Part shown: one piece after another, positions 7,925 through 15,799 of the stretch | Position numbering within the stretch: the first letter of the stretch is position 1 | How the letters are laid out: every line of letters begins with the position of its first letter | Assembly: GCA_041665305.1 (NCBI GenBank) | Contig: JBAYJD010000024.1 | Coordinates: forward strand, 1 to 43,661 | Length of the DNA stretch: 43,661 nucleotides | Source: YA12-FULL-51-18 sp041665305 | GTDB lineage: Bacteria; Elusimicrobiota; Elusimicrobia; Elusimicrobiales; UBA9959 | Direction of reading: 5' to 3' | The notes under the pieces: model-generated | What the model saw: only the letters and a program-made list of their open reading frames with translations | Databases searched by the model: none | Told to the model about the DNA's origin: nothing | Program-made: the position numbers and the translations under genes

Positions 7925-8087
7925 CGGGACTTCAGCCCTTTCCGCTTTTAGTGGAGACGGGTATTGCCCGCCAGGTCTGTTGCAGCGGCAAAGTGAGTAT
8001 TTTTAATATGCAATATTAAATCGGTCAAGAATTGCGGCCTGTTTTCACAAAAAATATGAATTTTTTAAAAAGTGCATGTTATTTCAG

Positions 8088-8151
8088 GAAAATAGGGACA
8101 GCGACTATTTAATAAATGGTCGCTGTCCCTATTTTCTATTTTCCTATTTTC
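8088..8151. repeat. REPIN/MITE-like hairpin with CTATTTTC tandem repeats
   Basis: A perfect 18-bp inverted repeat spans 8088-8105 and 8119-8136 with the core GGGACAGCGAC / GTCGCTGTCCC. The 13-nt loop can itself pair (ATTT/AAAT). The right arm continues into two more copies of CTATTTTC, ending at 8151. An outer GCATGTT (8074-8080) / AACATGC (8153-8159) pair encloses the unit. The sequence resembles the AATAGGGACAG-type hairpins found near REP-associated transposases; that link is from memory. Confidence 0.7.
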
Positions 8152-8166
8152 AAACATGCTAAATCA

Positions 8167-8691
8167 TCATTTGTTTTCTGAGGAGGGATCGCACATATTC
8201 CAGGCTTTGTCCTTGCTAAAATCATATGCAGGCGGAAGTTGCCCGCGCAGGCTTGCCAGGACTATTTTAAAAATCTGTGGATTGCAGAAATCAAGGACTA
8301 CGCCACGGGTTTGAAGTTTAGTCCTTACTTTAGGGGCATGAAGGATCTTGTTCTGATAGACAAAAGCGATCCTTTGCCCTTTGTTGACGCATATCTCCGA
8401 TAGCTTCTCAAAAGACAGCGATTGTTCCCGGTTTAATAGCAGCTCCAGTTGGTTATGTTTTTCCGGTGAATTCGTAATATGGGGCTTGAATTCGAACCCG
8501 TTCAATTGCATAGCAGGTTCCGGCGTCTGAAGAACGATGCAAGTCCCCACAAAATCCATACATTTCTTGTCCCCCGGGCTTCCTTCCGCCGCCTGATACA
8601 CCAAAATAGTTTTTCCTGCGGCCTTTTCATACCGCTCGTTAGCGCATCCGCAAAGACAAACAACAACCGCACCTAATAAAATCTTTTTCAT
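8167..8691 (-). CDS. Lipoprotein with SecD P1-head-like region
   Basis: The 174-aa product has a lipoprotein signal (MKKILLGAVVVCLCGC, lipobox L-C-G-C, lipidated Cys about 16). The segment IAFVYQNKILHAPKVR, followed some 20 residues later by IVLASLRGQLPPAYDF, resembles the SecD periplasmic P1 head (pattern: AIVLDG-x-V-x-SAP-x-V, then LRxGALP). The rest shows spaced cysteines (CMDFVGTC, EICVNKG, DFCNP, NMCDP). It may be a free-standing SecDF P1-head lipoprotein, but the function is unknown. It has its own promoter and no partner gene on the same strand. The AT-richer composition places it with the accessory island. Confidence 0.75.
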   Translation of the reverse strand: MKKILLGAVVVCLCGCANERYEKAAGKTILVYQAAEGSPGDKKCMDFVGTCIVLQTPEPAMQLNGFEFKPHITNSPEKHNQLELLLNREQSLSFEKLSEICVNKGQRIAFVYQNKILHAPKVRTKLQTRGVVLDFCNPQIFKIVLASLRGQLPPAYDFSKDKAWNMCDPSSENK

Positions 8692-8728
8692 TTTAATTTT
8701 AACTCCCGTGGGACCAGTGTCTCACCAT

Positions 8729-8760
8729 TTTATAATTATCATAAAGCCGTTTACAAACGG
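8729..8760 (-). promoter_or_regulatory. Sigma70-type promoter of the SecD-like lipoprotein gene, with operator-like palindrome
   Basis: Read on the minus strand: -35 TTGTAA (8751-8756), 16-bp spacer, -10 TATAAA (8729-8734), about 38 bp before the ATG. The palindrome CCGTTT-AC-AAACGG (8747-8760) covers the -35 box and could be an operator. Confidence 0.6.
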
Positions 8761-8842
8761 AATAAAAATGTGTTAAAAATGCGGTAGGGGCGGGATAAGC
8801 TACACTGCAATTTCACAAAATTACATATTACAGGGGGGAGAT

Positions 8843-9619
8843 ATGGATTTTGGTCTTGCTGGTTTGGCGTCCATAACCGGGCTGGCCGCGGTCATGGAAG
8901 TAATAGACTCCGGATTGGGAATGATGTACGGGACCCTTTTAAGTCCCATACTTATTCTTATGGGCTATAACCCGAAGCTGGTGGTTCCAGCCATCCTGAT
9001 ATCACAGGCGCTGGGCGGAACAACCGGGTCGGTAGGGCACCACCTGAGAAAAAACAGCGATTTCAGCGGCCTGACGAAGGATCTAAAAATAAGTCTGTCG
9101 ATCATCATACCGGGCATCGCCGCCTGCATTCTGGGAGCTTACGTGGGACAGGCGATCCCCAGGTTTTATATAAAACTCTACATAGGCGCGCTGGTGATAG
9201 TAATGGGCGGACTGTGTCTCAGGCCCGTCTATTATGATTTCAGCTGGAAAAAAATGTGGGGGATAGGGTTATTGTCCGGGTTCAACAAGGCGTTGAGCGG
9301 GGGAGGTTTCGGGCCGGTCACCGCCACCGGAAAGATCCTGGGAGGAGTGGACCCCAAGGTTTCGGTGGGGACAACCACGCTGGCCGAGGTGCCTATTTGC
9401 ATTATTTCTTTTCTTACCTGGCTTATACTGGGCGGGCGCATAAGCTGGGCCTTTCCGGCCGCTTTATGCGTCGGTTCGCTGGCGGGCGGTTATCTGGGGC
9501 CTATCCTAACCGAAAGAACGGATACTAGGAAATTAAAATCCGCCGTCGGGATGCTCGCGGTCATCAGCGGCGTTTGGTTGTTATCGGATCTGTTCCTTGG
9601 CTGGGGAATGGGTCAGTAG
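8843..9619 (+). CDS. TSUP-family (TauE/SafE) membrane exporter
   Basis: The 258-aa protein has about seven to eight hydrophobic helices and the internally repeated architecture of TauE/SafE permeases. An N-terminal half (about 5-120) contains AVMEVIDSGLGMMYGTLLSP and ISQALGGTTGS. A second half (about 145-255) has LLSGFNKALSGGGFGPVTAT and SVGTTTLAEVP. Family members move sulfite, sulfoacetate or other small organosulfur anions; the substrate here cannot be told. A strong ribosome site (GGGGGGAG) precedes the ATG by 4 bases. It is divergent from the SecD-like lipoprotein gene and monocistronic, with a hairpin after it. Confidence 0.9.
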   Translation: MDFGLAGLASITGLAAVMEVIDSGLGMMYGTLLSPILILMGYNPKLVVPAILISQALGGTTGSVGHHLRKNSDFSGLTKDLKISLSIIIPGIAACILGAYVGQAIPRFYIKLYIGALVIVMGGLCLRPVYYDFSWKKMWGIGLLSGFNKALSGGGFGPVTATGKILGGVDPKVSVGTTTLAEVPICIISFLTWLILGGRISWAFPAALCVGSLAGGYLGPILTERTDTRKLKSAVGMLAVISGVWLLSDLFLGWGMGQ

Positions 9620-9672
9620 CTTGTCCGTGAGATGAGGGCATGGTCACGGCCGCCCTGTGACAATTTTAAGGA

Positions 9673-9701
9673 AACGGCGCGGGGATTGAACCCCCGCCGT
9701 T
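9673..9701. terminator. Hairpin between convergent genes
   Basis: AACGGCG-C-GGGG / CCCC-CGCCGTT makes an 11-bp stem with one bulged base and a 7-nt loop between the convergent TSUP gene and the next secreted-protein gene. There is no T-run, so termination is likely but not certain. Confidence 0.55.
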
Positions 9702-9737
9702 CCGGTTGGATCTTGCGTTTAGAATCACCTGGCGCCG

Positions 9738-10211
9738 TTATTGCGTTTTGATCGCCAGACTAAGGGCATTGCTTCCCAGTTCGCCCGCCAAGTCCGATAT
9801 TTTATTAAGCAACTTTTTCTGTTCCGGCGTGATAGGATCCACCGTTCTCAGATATGTTTCTGCCATGGTTACCAAGGTTCCTGACATTGTCTCAAGCAAC
9901 TCTGCCGAAGCGTGCAAGTCTTTGTCAGGCGCCGCGGATGCAGGCACAGATGCCGCCACATCTTTTACAGCCAATGACAAAAGATCTTTGCATGCGGTCA
10001 GTTGAAGAAGCCCTTCCGATGGGAGGACGCCGAACAAGCGTGCGCCGCCGTCGGCAAGTTCATACTCTGCTCTGGCTGCTATCGCTGTTGCGCTCTGTCC
10101 CTCGGGAACAAAGGGCCCGGCCGGAGGATACGACCATGGCGCTATAACTACACCCTGCGCCTTAGAACCTGCCATAAAAAGAACCGCTGCCACAAACAGC
10201 ACCTTCTTCAT
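9738..10211 (-). CDS. Small secreted protein, unknown function
   Basis: I place the start at the ATG at 10211 because it has an AAGGAG ribosome site 8 bases upstream and gives MKKVLFVAAVLFMAGSKAQG, a clear signal peptide; the frame extends further upstream without support. The mature part (about 135 aa) begins with a Pro-rich stretch and continues as an Ala-rich, largely helical segment (ARAEYELADGGARLF, then LLNKISDLAGELGSNALSLA). No known domain was recognised. It is separated from the glycan operon upstream by 156 bp that hold no other gene, only AT-rich sequence with several weak -10-like boxes. Confidence 0.72.
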   Translation of the reverse strand: MKKVLFVAAVLFMAGSKAQGVVIAPWSYPPAGPFVPEGQSATAIAARAEYELADGGARLFGVLPSEGLLQLTACKDLLSLAVKDVAASVPASAAPDKDLHASAELLETMSGTLVTMAETYLRTVDPITPEQKKLLNKISDLAGELGSNALSLAIKTQ

Positions 10212-10367
10212 TATCATTTCTCCTTGGACAACACTATAAGTTTTTATGAAGCTTGCAATCTGGATATAGTTTAACCAATATACCACCGCCGATTTTAGAG
10301 GCAAAGTGCCCAAGTCGTTCTTTTTTTTGGGTCTACTTCCGCATAGGCCTTTTGCCGCCTTAAAGGT

Positions 10368-11450
10368 TTATCTTTGAATGAGGCCGAGCGTTTTTAGAAG
10401 GATGCCCGCCGCCGCTTGCGCGCCGTCGACCCTGGGAAAGACCGGTTCAGATGTTTTGGCGGAAAGGAGCCTTAACCGCTCAAGGAACGCGAAGGGAGGG
10501 GCGGAAAGTTGCGCTACCCGCAGCCCCAATCCGAGCCGTTCTACGGTTATAGCGTTGGCCAGTTGCTCGCCGTGCCCCGCGATCGGGAATACTATCATTT
10601 TCTTCCGGCGCGCTATGCATTCGGAAATGGAGCTTAATCCGCCCTGAACGAGCACGGCGCCTGCCCGGTCGATGAGCGGCCGGCCCTCGTTATCCAGGGC
10701 CTCCGCGGGCCCGGAGGCCCCCCAGATAACGGTCAGGCCGTACCGTCTCGCGTATTCCAGCAGCGGGGCCGCGCCGATCCCGGAACCGCCCGTCATTATA
10801 TATAACGGGGCCACGGTCCCGGCGGGAGGTACGGAGGCGGTAAATTCCTCGCGCACTATAAGTGGAATATCCGTAACTTTGCCGTCCCTGGCGGCGCCGG
10901 GCTCAAAGCACGGAACCAGAACGAACCGGCTTACCAGCCGCTGGACCTGGAAATCAAGTTTCTCGATAAACAAGCTCCGGGGCGGGACCAAGTCCCCGCG
11001 CCGATAAATTTCACAGCGGCGCGCCACATCGCGCGCCTGACCCAGGGCCGCTATGGGCACGCCGGCGAAGTGAAGCGGTAAAAAATGATAATCGGAATCT
11101 ATCAAAGCGAGATCGACGGCGACGCGGCTCAGCAGCGCCCGCAGGCGCAGATTGTTGCGCAGGCAGGCCGCGGCGTTGCAGGGCCGGATGAAACCGGACC
11201 AGCGGACGCGGCTTTGCGATCGCCGCCCGGAGAACACATACTCATCCAGGGCAACGACTTCGGCCTGGACCGAGGCGGCGTTGGCGTTCCAATAGCGCGC
11301 CGCCTTGCCCGCGGCGCAGATCACAAGACGGAGTTTCTCCGGCGGCACGCAAAACCGGCGGCGGATAGCCTGGGCGACGCCCATAAGACGGGTCGAGTTG
11401 CCCAACCCAAGGCTTGCGCACATCATCAGCAGGGTTTTAGTTCCGGCCAC
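10368..11450 (-). CDS. MurG-like GT-B glycosyltransferase
   Basis: The 360-aa protein has the GT-B (family 28/MurG-like) layout. The N-terminal Gly-rich loop is CASLGLGNSTRLMGVAQAI. The C-terminal nucleotide-sugar domain has YIMTGGSGIG and QGGLSSISECIARRKKMIVF, then GHGEQLANA, which matches the H-x-G-x4-E and donor-binding region of such enzymes. It should transfer a sugar from an NDP donor to a lipid or glycan acceptor. GTG start with GAGGAG six bases upstream; it overlaps the preceding methyltransferase gene by 14 bp. It is the last gene of the six-gene operon. Confidence 0.82.
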   Translation of the reverse strand: MAGTKTLLMMCASLGLGNSTRLMGVAQAIRRRFCVPPEKLRLVICAAGKAARYWNANAASVQAEVVALDEYVFSGRRSQSRVRWSGFIRPCNAAACLRNNLRLRALLSRVAVDLALIDSDYHFLPLHFAGVPIAALGQARDVARRCEIYRRGDLVPPRSLFIEKLDFQVQRLVSRFVLVPCFEPGAARDGKVTDIPLIVREEFTASVPPAGTVAPLYIMTGGSGIGAAPLLEYARRYGLTVIWGASGPAEALDNEGRPLIDRAGAVLVQGGLSSISECIARRKKMIVFPIAGHGEQLANAITVERLGLGLRVAQLSAPPFAFLERLRLLSAKTSEPVFPRVDGAQAAAGILLKTLGLIQR

Positions 11451-12045
11451 GGCCGCTCCTCTGAAGCGCGAAGGCGAAGCTGATAGGCGTGGCCTTGGCG
11501 GACTTCACGGGCGTAAGCCCGCAGCGCTGCGCCATCCGGAGATAGGCCGACGGCTCGCGGATAAAGACCGGGCAGCCCAGGAGCCGGTGGAGGACCTTAT
11601 AAACCGTCCCCGCCGTACCGGTCGCGGGGACCAGACATACCAAACGGCCGTCCGCACGGAGCAAGCCGGCCATATTCGCCAGGGCGCGGGCCGGGCGCTC
11701 TACGAATTCAAGAACTCCCGCGATCAACACCCTGTCGTAACGGCGGCCGGTACCGAAGGTTTCGATGGAGCCGAGCCGTCCGTCAAATCCGTGCGCCCGA
11801 TACTGCGCCAGCATCGCCGGGGACGGATCTATGCCCCCGACCTCCATACCTGCGCCGCGCAGGCGCAGCGAATAATAACCCGGTCCGCACCCGGCGTCCA
11901 GCGCCGAAAGGCCGGGCGCGGGGTCCAGACATGCGCGAAGCGCCTCCCATTCCGCCGACCGCAGGCGGCCCCACAGGCCTCTGCCGGAAGCCTGAAGATA
12001 GCCCCGGGCTTTCCGTTCGAAATATGCGGTCTGCGCGGTCAGCAT
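11437..12045 (-). CDS. Class I SAM methyltransferase (second of pair)
   Basis: I place the start at the ATG at 12045 (202 aa), which gives MLTAQTAYFERKARGYLQAS; the frame stays open upstream but only within the preceding methyltransferase gene. Motif I is ALDAGCGPGYYSLRLR, motif II contains VGGIDPSPAMLAQYRAHG, and RYDRVLIAGVLEFVERPARAL is motif IV/post-motif; these are standard for ubiE/COQ5-type small-molecule methyltransferases. The acceptor is unknown but is probably a sugar or lipid of the product of this operon. It overlaps the upstream gene by 7 bp and the downstream glycosyltransferase by 14 bp. Confidence 0.85.
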   Translation of the reverse strand: MLTAQTAYFERKARGYLQASGRGLWGRLRSAEWEALRACLDPAPGLSALDAGCGPGYYSLRLRGAGMEVGGIDPSPAMLAQYRAHGFDGRLGSIETFGTGRRYDRVLIAGVLEFVERPARALANMAGLLRADGRLVCLVPATGTAGTVYKVLHRLLGCPVFIREPSAYLRMAQRCGLTPVKSAKATPISFAFALQRSGRGRN

Positions 12046-12677
12046 AGTTTTGAGGCCGCCACTAGGCGGCCGGGGTCCAGGCGCGAAACGCGGATGACCC
12101 GGTCTACGCGATAGCCGGCGGAGCGCGCGGCGTCCACGATCTGCGATTCCGAAAAATCCCGCGCGCGATATATCCCGTCCGTTACGCGCCTGTACCGCCG
12201 GTAAAACAGGCCCGCCGCGCCGCTGTCGGCTTCGGTGAAGGAAAAACAAAGGCTGTCGCCGTTCAATCTGCCGAAGAGCGTACGCATCTCGGCTTCATCC
12301 AGCCAGTCCAGCAGACCGAGAAATACGATAAGCGGCGCCTCCCAGCCCGGTCCCTCAAGAACATTTTTTAGCTCGAAACGGATCCGGCCGGCCTGGAGGG
12401 AGAATCGGCAGCGGGCCGCGGATACGGCCGTTCTTGAAAAATCCACTCCCGTATAGCGGCGCTTATGGTCGTCCGAGACCGCCCGCGCCAGCAGCCCGCC
12501 GCCGCAGCCGAGATCCAGGATGTGCGTATGCCGTTTAAAATCCTCGCGCACCAGCCGGCCGGCCTCTCTCATCCTTGCCCGTACCGTCCGGGAGAACGGA
12601 TCGAACCGCGAAAACCATGAATAACGGCTCGCTTCCCAGGCCGCGATCCTGTCATCCCAGAACGCGGCCTTATCCAT
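12039..12677 (-). CDS. Class I SAM methyltransferase (first of pair)
   Basis: The 212-aa protein starts MDKAAFWDDRIAAWEASRYS and has motif I ILDLGCGGGLLARAV at about residue 53, motif II YTGVDFSRTAVSAA, and an APLIVFLGLLDWLDEAEM post-motif region. The sequence around FSFTEADSGAAG is atypical, so the acceptor cannot be guessed. A GGGAGG ribosome site lies 5 bases before the ATG. It overlaps the upstream deacetylase gene by 8 bp. The two adjacent methyltransferases differ strongly in sequence, so they are not a recent duplication and likely modify different positions. Confidence 0.85.
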   Translation of the reverse strand: MDKAAFWDDRIAAWEASRYSWFSRFDPFSRTVRARMREAGRLVREDFKRHTHILDLGCGGGLLARAVSDDHKRRYTGVDFSRTAVSAARCRFSLQAGRIRFELKNVLEGPGWEAPLIVFLGLLDWLDEAEMRTLFGRLNGDSLCFSFTEADSGAAGLFYRRYRRVTDGIYRARDFSESQIVDAARSAGYRVDRVIRVSRLDPGRLVAASKLC

Positions 12678-13509
12678 AGCCGCCTCCCGGGCGGGCGCGG
12701 CGCGACAATTCCAGGAGTTTGTGGAACTGAAGGACCCGGTCTTCCCGGCACGGATCGAAATATTTCATGCGCGCAAGATCGTTCTTCAGCGCGGGATGCA
12801 CAATGACGGGAAGCCCGCCCCGGGCTGAGATTTTTTTCTCCAGGGTTTCCACGGTGCGCAGATCCGAGCGGCGCAGATACAGGGCCGGCTGAAGACTGAA
12901 CCCGCGGGAGCGGGCTGGAACGGCCATTGAAAGGAACCAGCGCCTGAAGATGAGCCCCGACAGCCAACTGGCCGGATGGCTCCTGTCGCAGGGGAGGCGG
13001 ACCCGTTCTATCCTTTCCTCCCGGAGCGCGGGGGCAAGCGCCGAGAATACGCGCGGGATCAGATGCACATGATGATGGCCTTCAAGGCCGGTCAGCGGGA
13101 CGCCCAGGCGTTTGAGGCGGCGGATCTGGCGGCGGCCCTCAAGGCGCAGTTCTTCAGCCCGGAGCCGCGAAAAAACGGCATTTTTCAACAACGCCGGCAG
13201 CCCATGGAAACCGCCGTCCGGCCCGCATAAAGACGCGACTTCTTCCGGACGACTAAGCGGCGGGCCATAAGTGAAATTAAGGTGGACGCCGAATCTCAAC
13301 CTGCCGAACCGCAGAAGCTCGTCCAGGCCGTGTTCCAAATGCTCAAGATTTGCGAGCAGCGACACCCCGCGCACGACCCCGGCTTCGCAAAGCCTGAGAA
13401 TGCCCTGATTTATGCCGGGCGACATTCCCCAGTCGTCGGCGACGCAATCCGGAGTCCGGGGAGCGGGACTCCGCGGAATTATAATTTTTTCAGCGCGGCG
13501 GCGGCGCAT
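12670..13509 (-). CDS. ChbG/HpnK (YdjC)-family carbohydrate deacetylase
   Basis: The 279-aa protein matches the YdjC/ChbG/HpnK fold. The metal site is visible as Asp-Asp in CVADDWGMSPGINQGI, the His of FGVHLNFT, and the GHHHVHL cluster. Family members remove N-acetyl groups from amino sugars (chitooligosaccharides in ChbG, a hopanoid-linked glucosamine in HpnK). In this operon, with two glycosyltransferases and two methyltransferases, deacetylation of a lipid-linked amino sugar is the likeliest role (inference). GGAGGG precedes the ATG by 6 bases. It overlaps the upstream membrane protein gene by 20 bp. Confidence 0.87.
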   Translation of the reverse strand: MRRRRAEKIIIPRSPAPRTPDCVADDWGMSPGINQGILRLCEAGVVRGVSLLANLEHLEHGLDELLRFGRLRFGVHLNFTYGPPLSRPEEVASLCGPDGGFHGLPALLKNAVFSRLRAEELRLEGRRQIRRLKRLGVPLTGLEGHHHVHLIPRVFSALAPALREERIERVRLPCDRSHPASWLSGLIFRRWFLSMAVPARSRGFSLQPALYLRRSDLRTVETLEKKISARGGLPVIVHPALKNDLARMKYFDPCREDRVLQFHKLLELSRRARPGGGYG

Positions 13510-15799
13510 TATTTCCCTCCACCCGGACGGATAGTTCCCGTCCGGGCAAGCCTTCTATTTTGCGGGCCATGGAATAAGCGGCCGCGGATCCATAGCCTAC
13601 GGAAATTTTTTCAAGGCGGCCCGGACATTCAAAGTGAAAAAAGCGTTCATAGGGGGCGAGCAGAGACCGGTTCATGCTCCTGAATTCATCCCTATCCAGC
13701 CCCAAAGAGCCGGCCAACTGCACGCGCCTGCGCGTCCCGGCGCAGACGGCGGTGAAGTACGGACGGTTAAGAAGCTGGTTCCACTGAAGGTTCACCCCGT
13801 CGCAGGCCTGCGAGAGCGGCTCGCCGGAAAAAACGACATGGGCCAGCCAGCGCCGGCCGTTAGTCCTGCGCAGCCGCACATCGGCCATGATCGCGCACCA
13901 GGCGGCGTGCCCGGGGCAATCGTTGAATGTCAGCCGGAAAACGCGCGAGTCCGGCGCGGTCTGAAGCGCCGGGTCCGGACCGGTCAGCGAATACCCCTCC
14001 GAACCGTTGTGAAAATAAGGAGGGAACCGCTCCGGATCCGCGACCTTGTAGGGAGTAAGGAACAGCCGGCCGCAATTTACCGTGACGCCCAAAAGGATCC
14101 CGCCCGAGACCAGCCCCTCTTTAAGCATCGGCGGGATGTCCTGGCGCAGGAGCCATTCTTTGCCGCCGCCGTTCCCGCGGCCGGGGGCCCTTTTCATCAA
14201 GAGCGCGGCGAAATACCCGTCGATACGGTCCAGGCCGGAACCGGCCGGGGACGGCGCGACTGCCTGCGCGGCGGCGGCGCGGTAGATATAGGAAGGCGTC
14301 GTCATCTCCCTGGTGTTTATATAAAAGATACGCCGGCCGGCTTCGGCGTAGTTCCAGCCCGTTTGCGAAAGTATGATGCGGGACATGGTTTCCAGGTCTT
14401 TACTCCCTGGGAAGTCGTCCTGCGAATAATGTTTGAGGGCGGGGTGGATCGTAGAAGCGAGAAGAAACGGCAGGGCGAGCGCCGTAAAGAACAAGGCGCC
14501 ACGGGCCCCGACTGAGGCCTTCCGCCGGGTCAAAAAGGCCAGGGCAAACCCAGCAGCCGCCGAAAAGAGGACATAGCGCGGGGTGAACGGCATGTAAGCG
14601 GGCGACCATAGTACCTCGCGCCAGGCAAAGGTGAAGGCGAAAAGCCCTCCTATGACCGCGGGATAAAAAACAGCCGGCCGTAGGCGGCCCCCGCGGGCCG
14701 CGAAAAAAGCGCAGGCCAGGAGATCCAGGCTCAGCCGCGGGATGATGGAGTACCGGGTGGGGGAAAGGGCGAGGGACATCGCGTAGGTAAAAAATGTCAG
14801 GGCGGTAGAGACGGAGAGCACCTTTACGCAATTGCCGGCGAACAGGCGGCCTCCGGAAAGGTCCGGGGTCCGTTCGGCCTGTCCCTTTGCGGCCGCGGCG
14901 CCGGAATAAAAGAGCGCCAGCGGAATGATCGCTTCGAACGGCAGCAGCGTTATGGTGCGCTGGGCCAAAGCCCGCGCCGGGTAGCCGGCTCTTGCCCGGA
15001 CCGCGTAATCCAGGATCTCCCGCAATTGCACGGCCGCGGCGCCCGTGAAAGGCAGGGCCGGCTGGCCTATGGGCCTTGAAAAATAGACGCTCGCGGCCCA
15101 AATCCCGTATGGCAGCATGACGGCCGCAAAAACCGCGCACCCGGCGGCGAAAACTTTCCAGGTCAAAGGCCTGAGCCCTATACGCCGGGCTCCCAGCTGT
15201 ACGGCCAAGCCGGACAGCAAAAGCAGCATGAACGACATGTGGAACTGGAGCCCCAGTCCGCAGGAAAGGCAAAAAACAGCCCAGGACAGGCCCCGGTGGT
15301 TCGAGCGTTCGTCGAAAGCCGCGCAAAGCGAGATCAGCGCCGCTATGGCGAACAATGGGATAAAACTCGCGTTATAGGAGAAAAACAAGGTTTTATAATT
15401 AAAAAAAGCCGCGCAAAAGAGGGCGTAGCAGGCTGGAAAAGCGCCGAACCTCCGGCGGACGAAGAGCCAAAGCAGGGCGAACCCCGAGGCCATAAAAGCG
15501 AACTGGAGCTCCCAGGCCGCTTTCCACCCGAAGCCGAGCTTAAGCGGAACCGCCAGCAGGAAATAATAGAAACTGCCGGGAAGATGGCCGCCGCCGCTGG
15601 CTTCGGGGCCGAATAAAATAAGGCTCCCGTCCGCCAGCAGCCGCGCGCGGTCAAGGTCCCGCGCGGTGAAGATAGTGAATTTGGCTGCTTCCAGGCAGGC
15701 TTGCAGGGGAATAAAAAGAACAAGAAAGACCGGCACGGCCTCCAGGGCGAGGAAGCCGGCGTCCGATCCGTTTTCCCGTGACGGATCTATTTCAGCCAC
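13490..15799 (-). CDS. Polytopic membrane glycosyltransferase (GT39/ArnT-like)
   Basis: The product has a long N-terminal membrane part with about ten to twelve hydrophobic helices (to about residue 470) and a large C-terminal extracytoplasmic part of about 290 residues. The first loop reads FTARDLDRARLLADG and GGGHLPGSFYYFLLAVPL, the acidic loop followed by the P-G-x-FYY stretch typical of PMT/ArnT-like enzymes that use polyprenyl-phosphate sugars. I chose the GTG at 15799 (769 aa) because AGGAGG lies 4 bases upstream; a GTG at 15844 without a ribosome site would add 15 residues. It overlaps the radical SAM gene by 13 bp and the deacetylase gene by 20 bp. Its exact sugar and acceptor are unknown. 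Confidence 0.8.
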   Translation of the reverse strand: MAEIDPSRENGSDAGFLALEAVPVFLVLFIPLQACLEAAKFTIFTARDLDRARLLADGSLILFGPEASGGGHLPGSFYYFLLAVPLKLGFGWKAAWELQFAFMASGFALLWLFVRRRFGAFPACYALFCAAFFNYKTLFFSYNASFIPLFAIAALISLCAAFDERSNHRGLSWAVFCLSCGLGLQFHMSFMLLLLSGLAVQLGARRIGLRPLTWKVFAAGCAVFAAVMLPYGIWAASVYFSRPIGQPALPFTGAAAVQLREILDYAVRARAGYPARALAQRTITLLPFEAIIPLALFYSGAAAAKGQAERTPDLSGGRLFAGNCVKVLSVSTALTFFTYAMSLALSPTRYSIIPRLSLDLLACAFFAARGGRLRPAVFYPAVIGGLFAFTFAWREVLWSPAYMPFTPRYVLFSAAAGFALAFLTRRKASVGARGALFFTALALPFLLASTIHPALKHYSQDDFPGSKDLETMSRIILSQTGWNYAEAGRRIFYINTREMTTPSYIYRAAAAQAVAPSPAGSGLDRIDGYFAALLMKRAPGRGNGGGKEWLLRQDIPPMLKEGLVSGGILLGVTVNCGRLFLTPYKVADPERFPPYFHNGSEGYSLTGPDPALQTAPDSRVFRLTFNDCPGHAAWCAIMADVRLRRTNGRRWLAHVVFSGEPLSQACDGVNLQWNQLLNRPYFTAVCAGTRRRVQLAGSLGLDRDEFRSMNRSLLAPYERFFHFECPGRLEKISVGYGSAAAYSMARKIEGLPGRELSVRVEGNNAPPPR

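Noticed and set aside
7804..8019. A 71-codon plus-strand ORF after the toxin-antitoxin operon
   Set aside because: It runs through the 60-bp palindrome and has no ribosome site or recognisable product.
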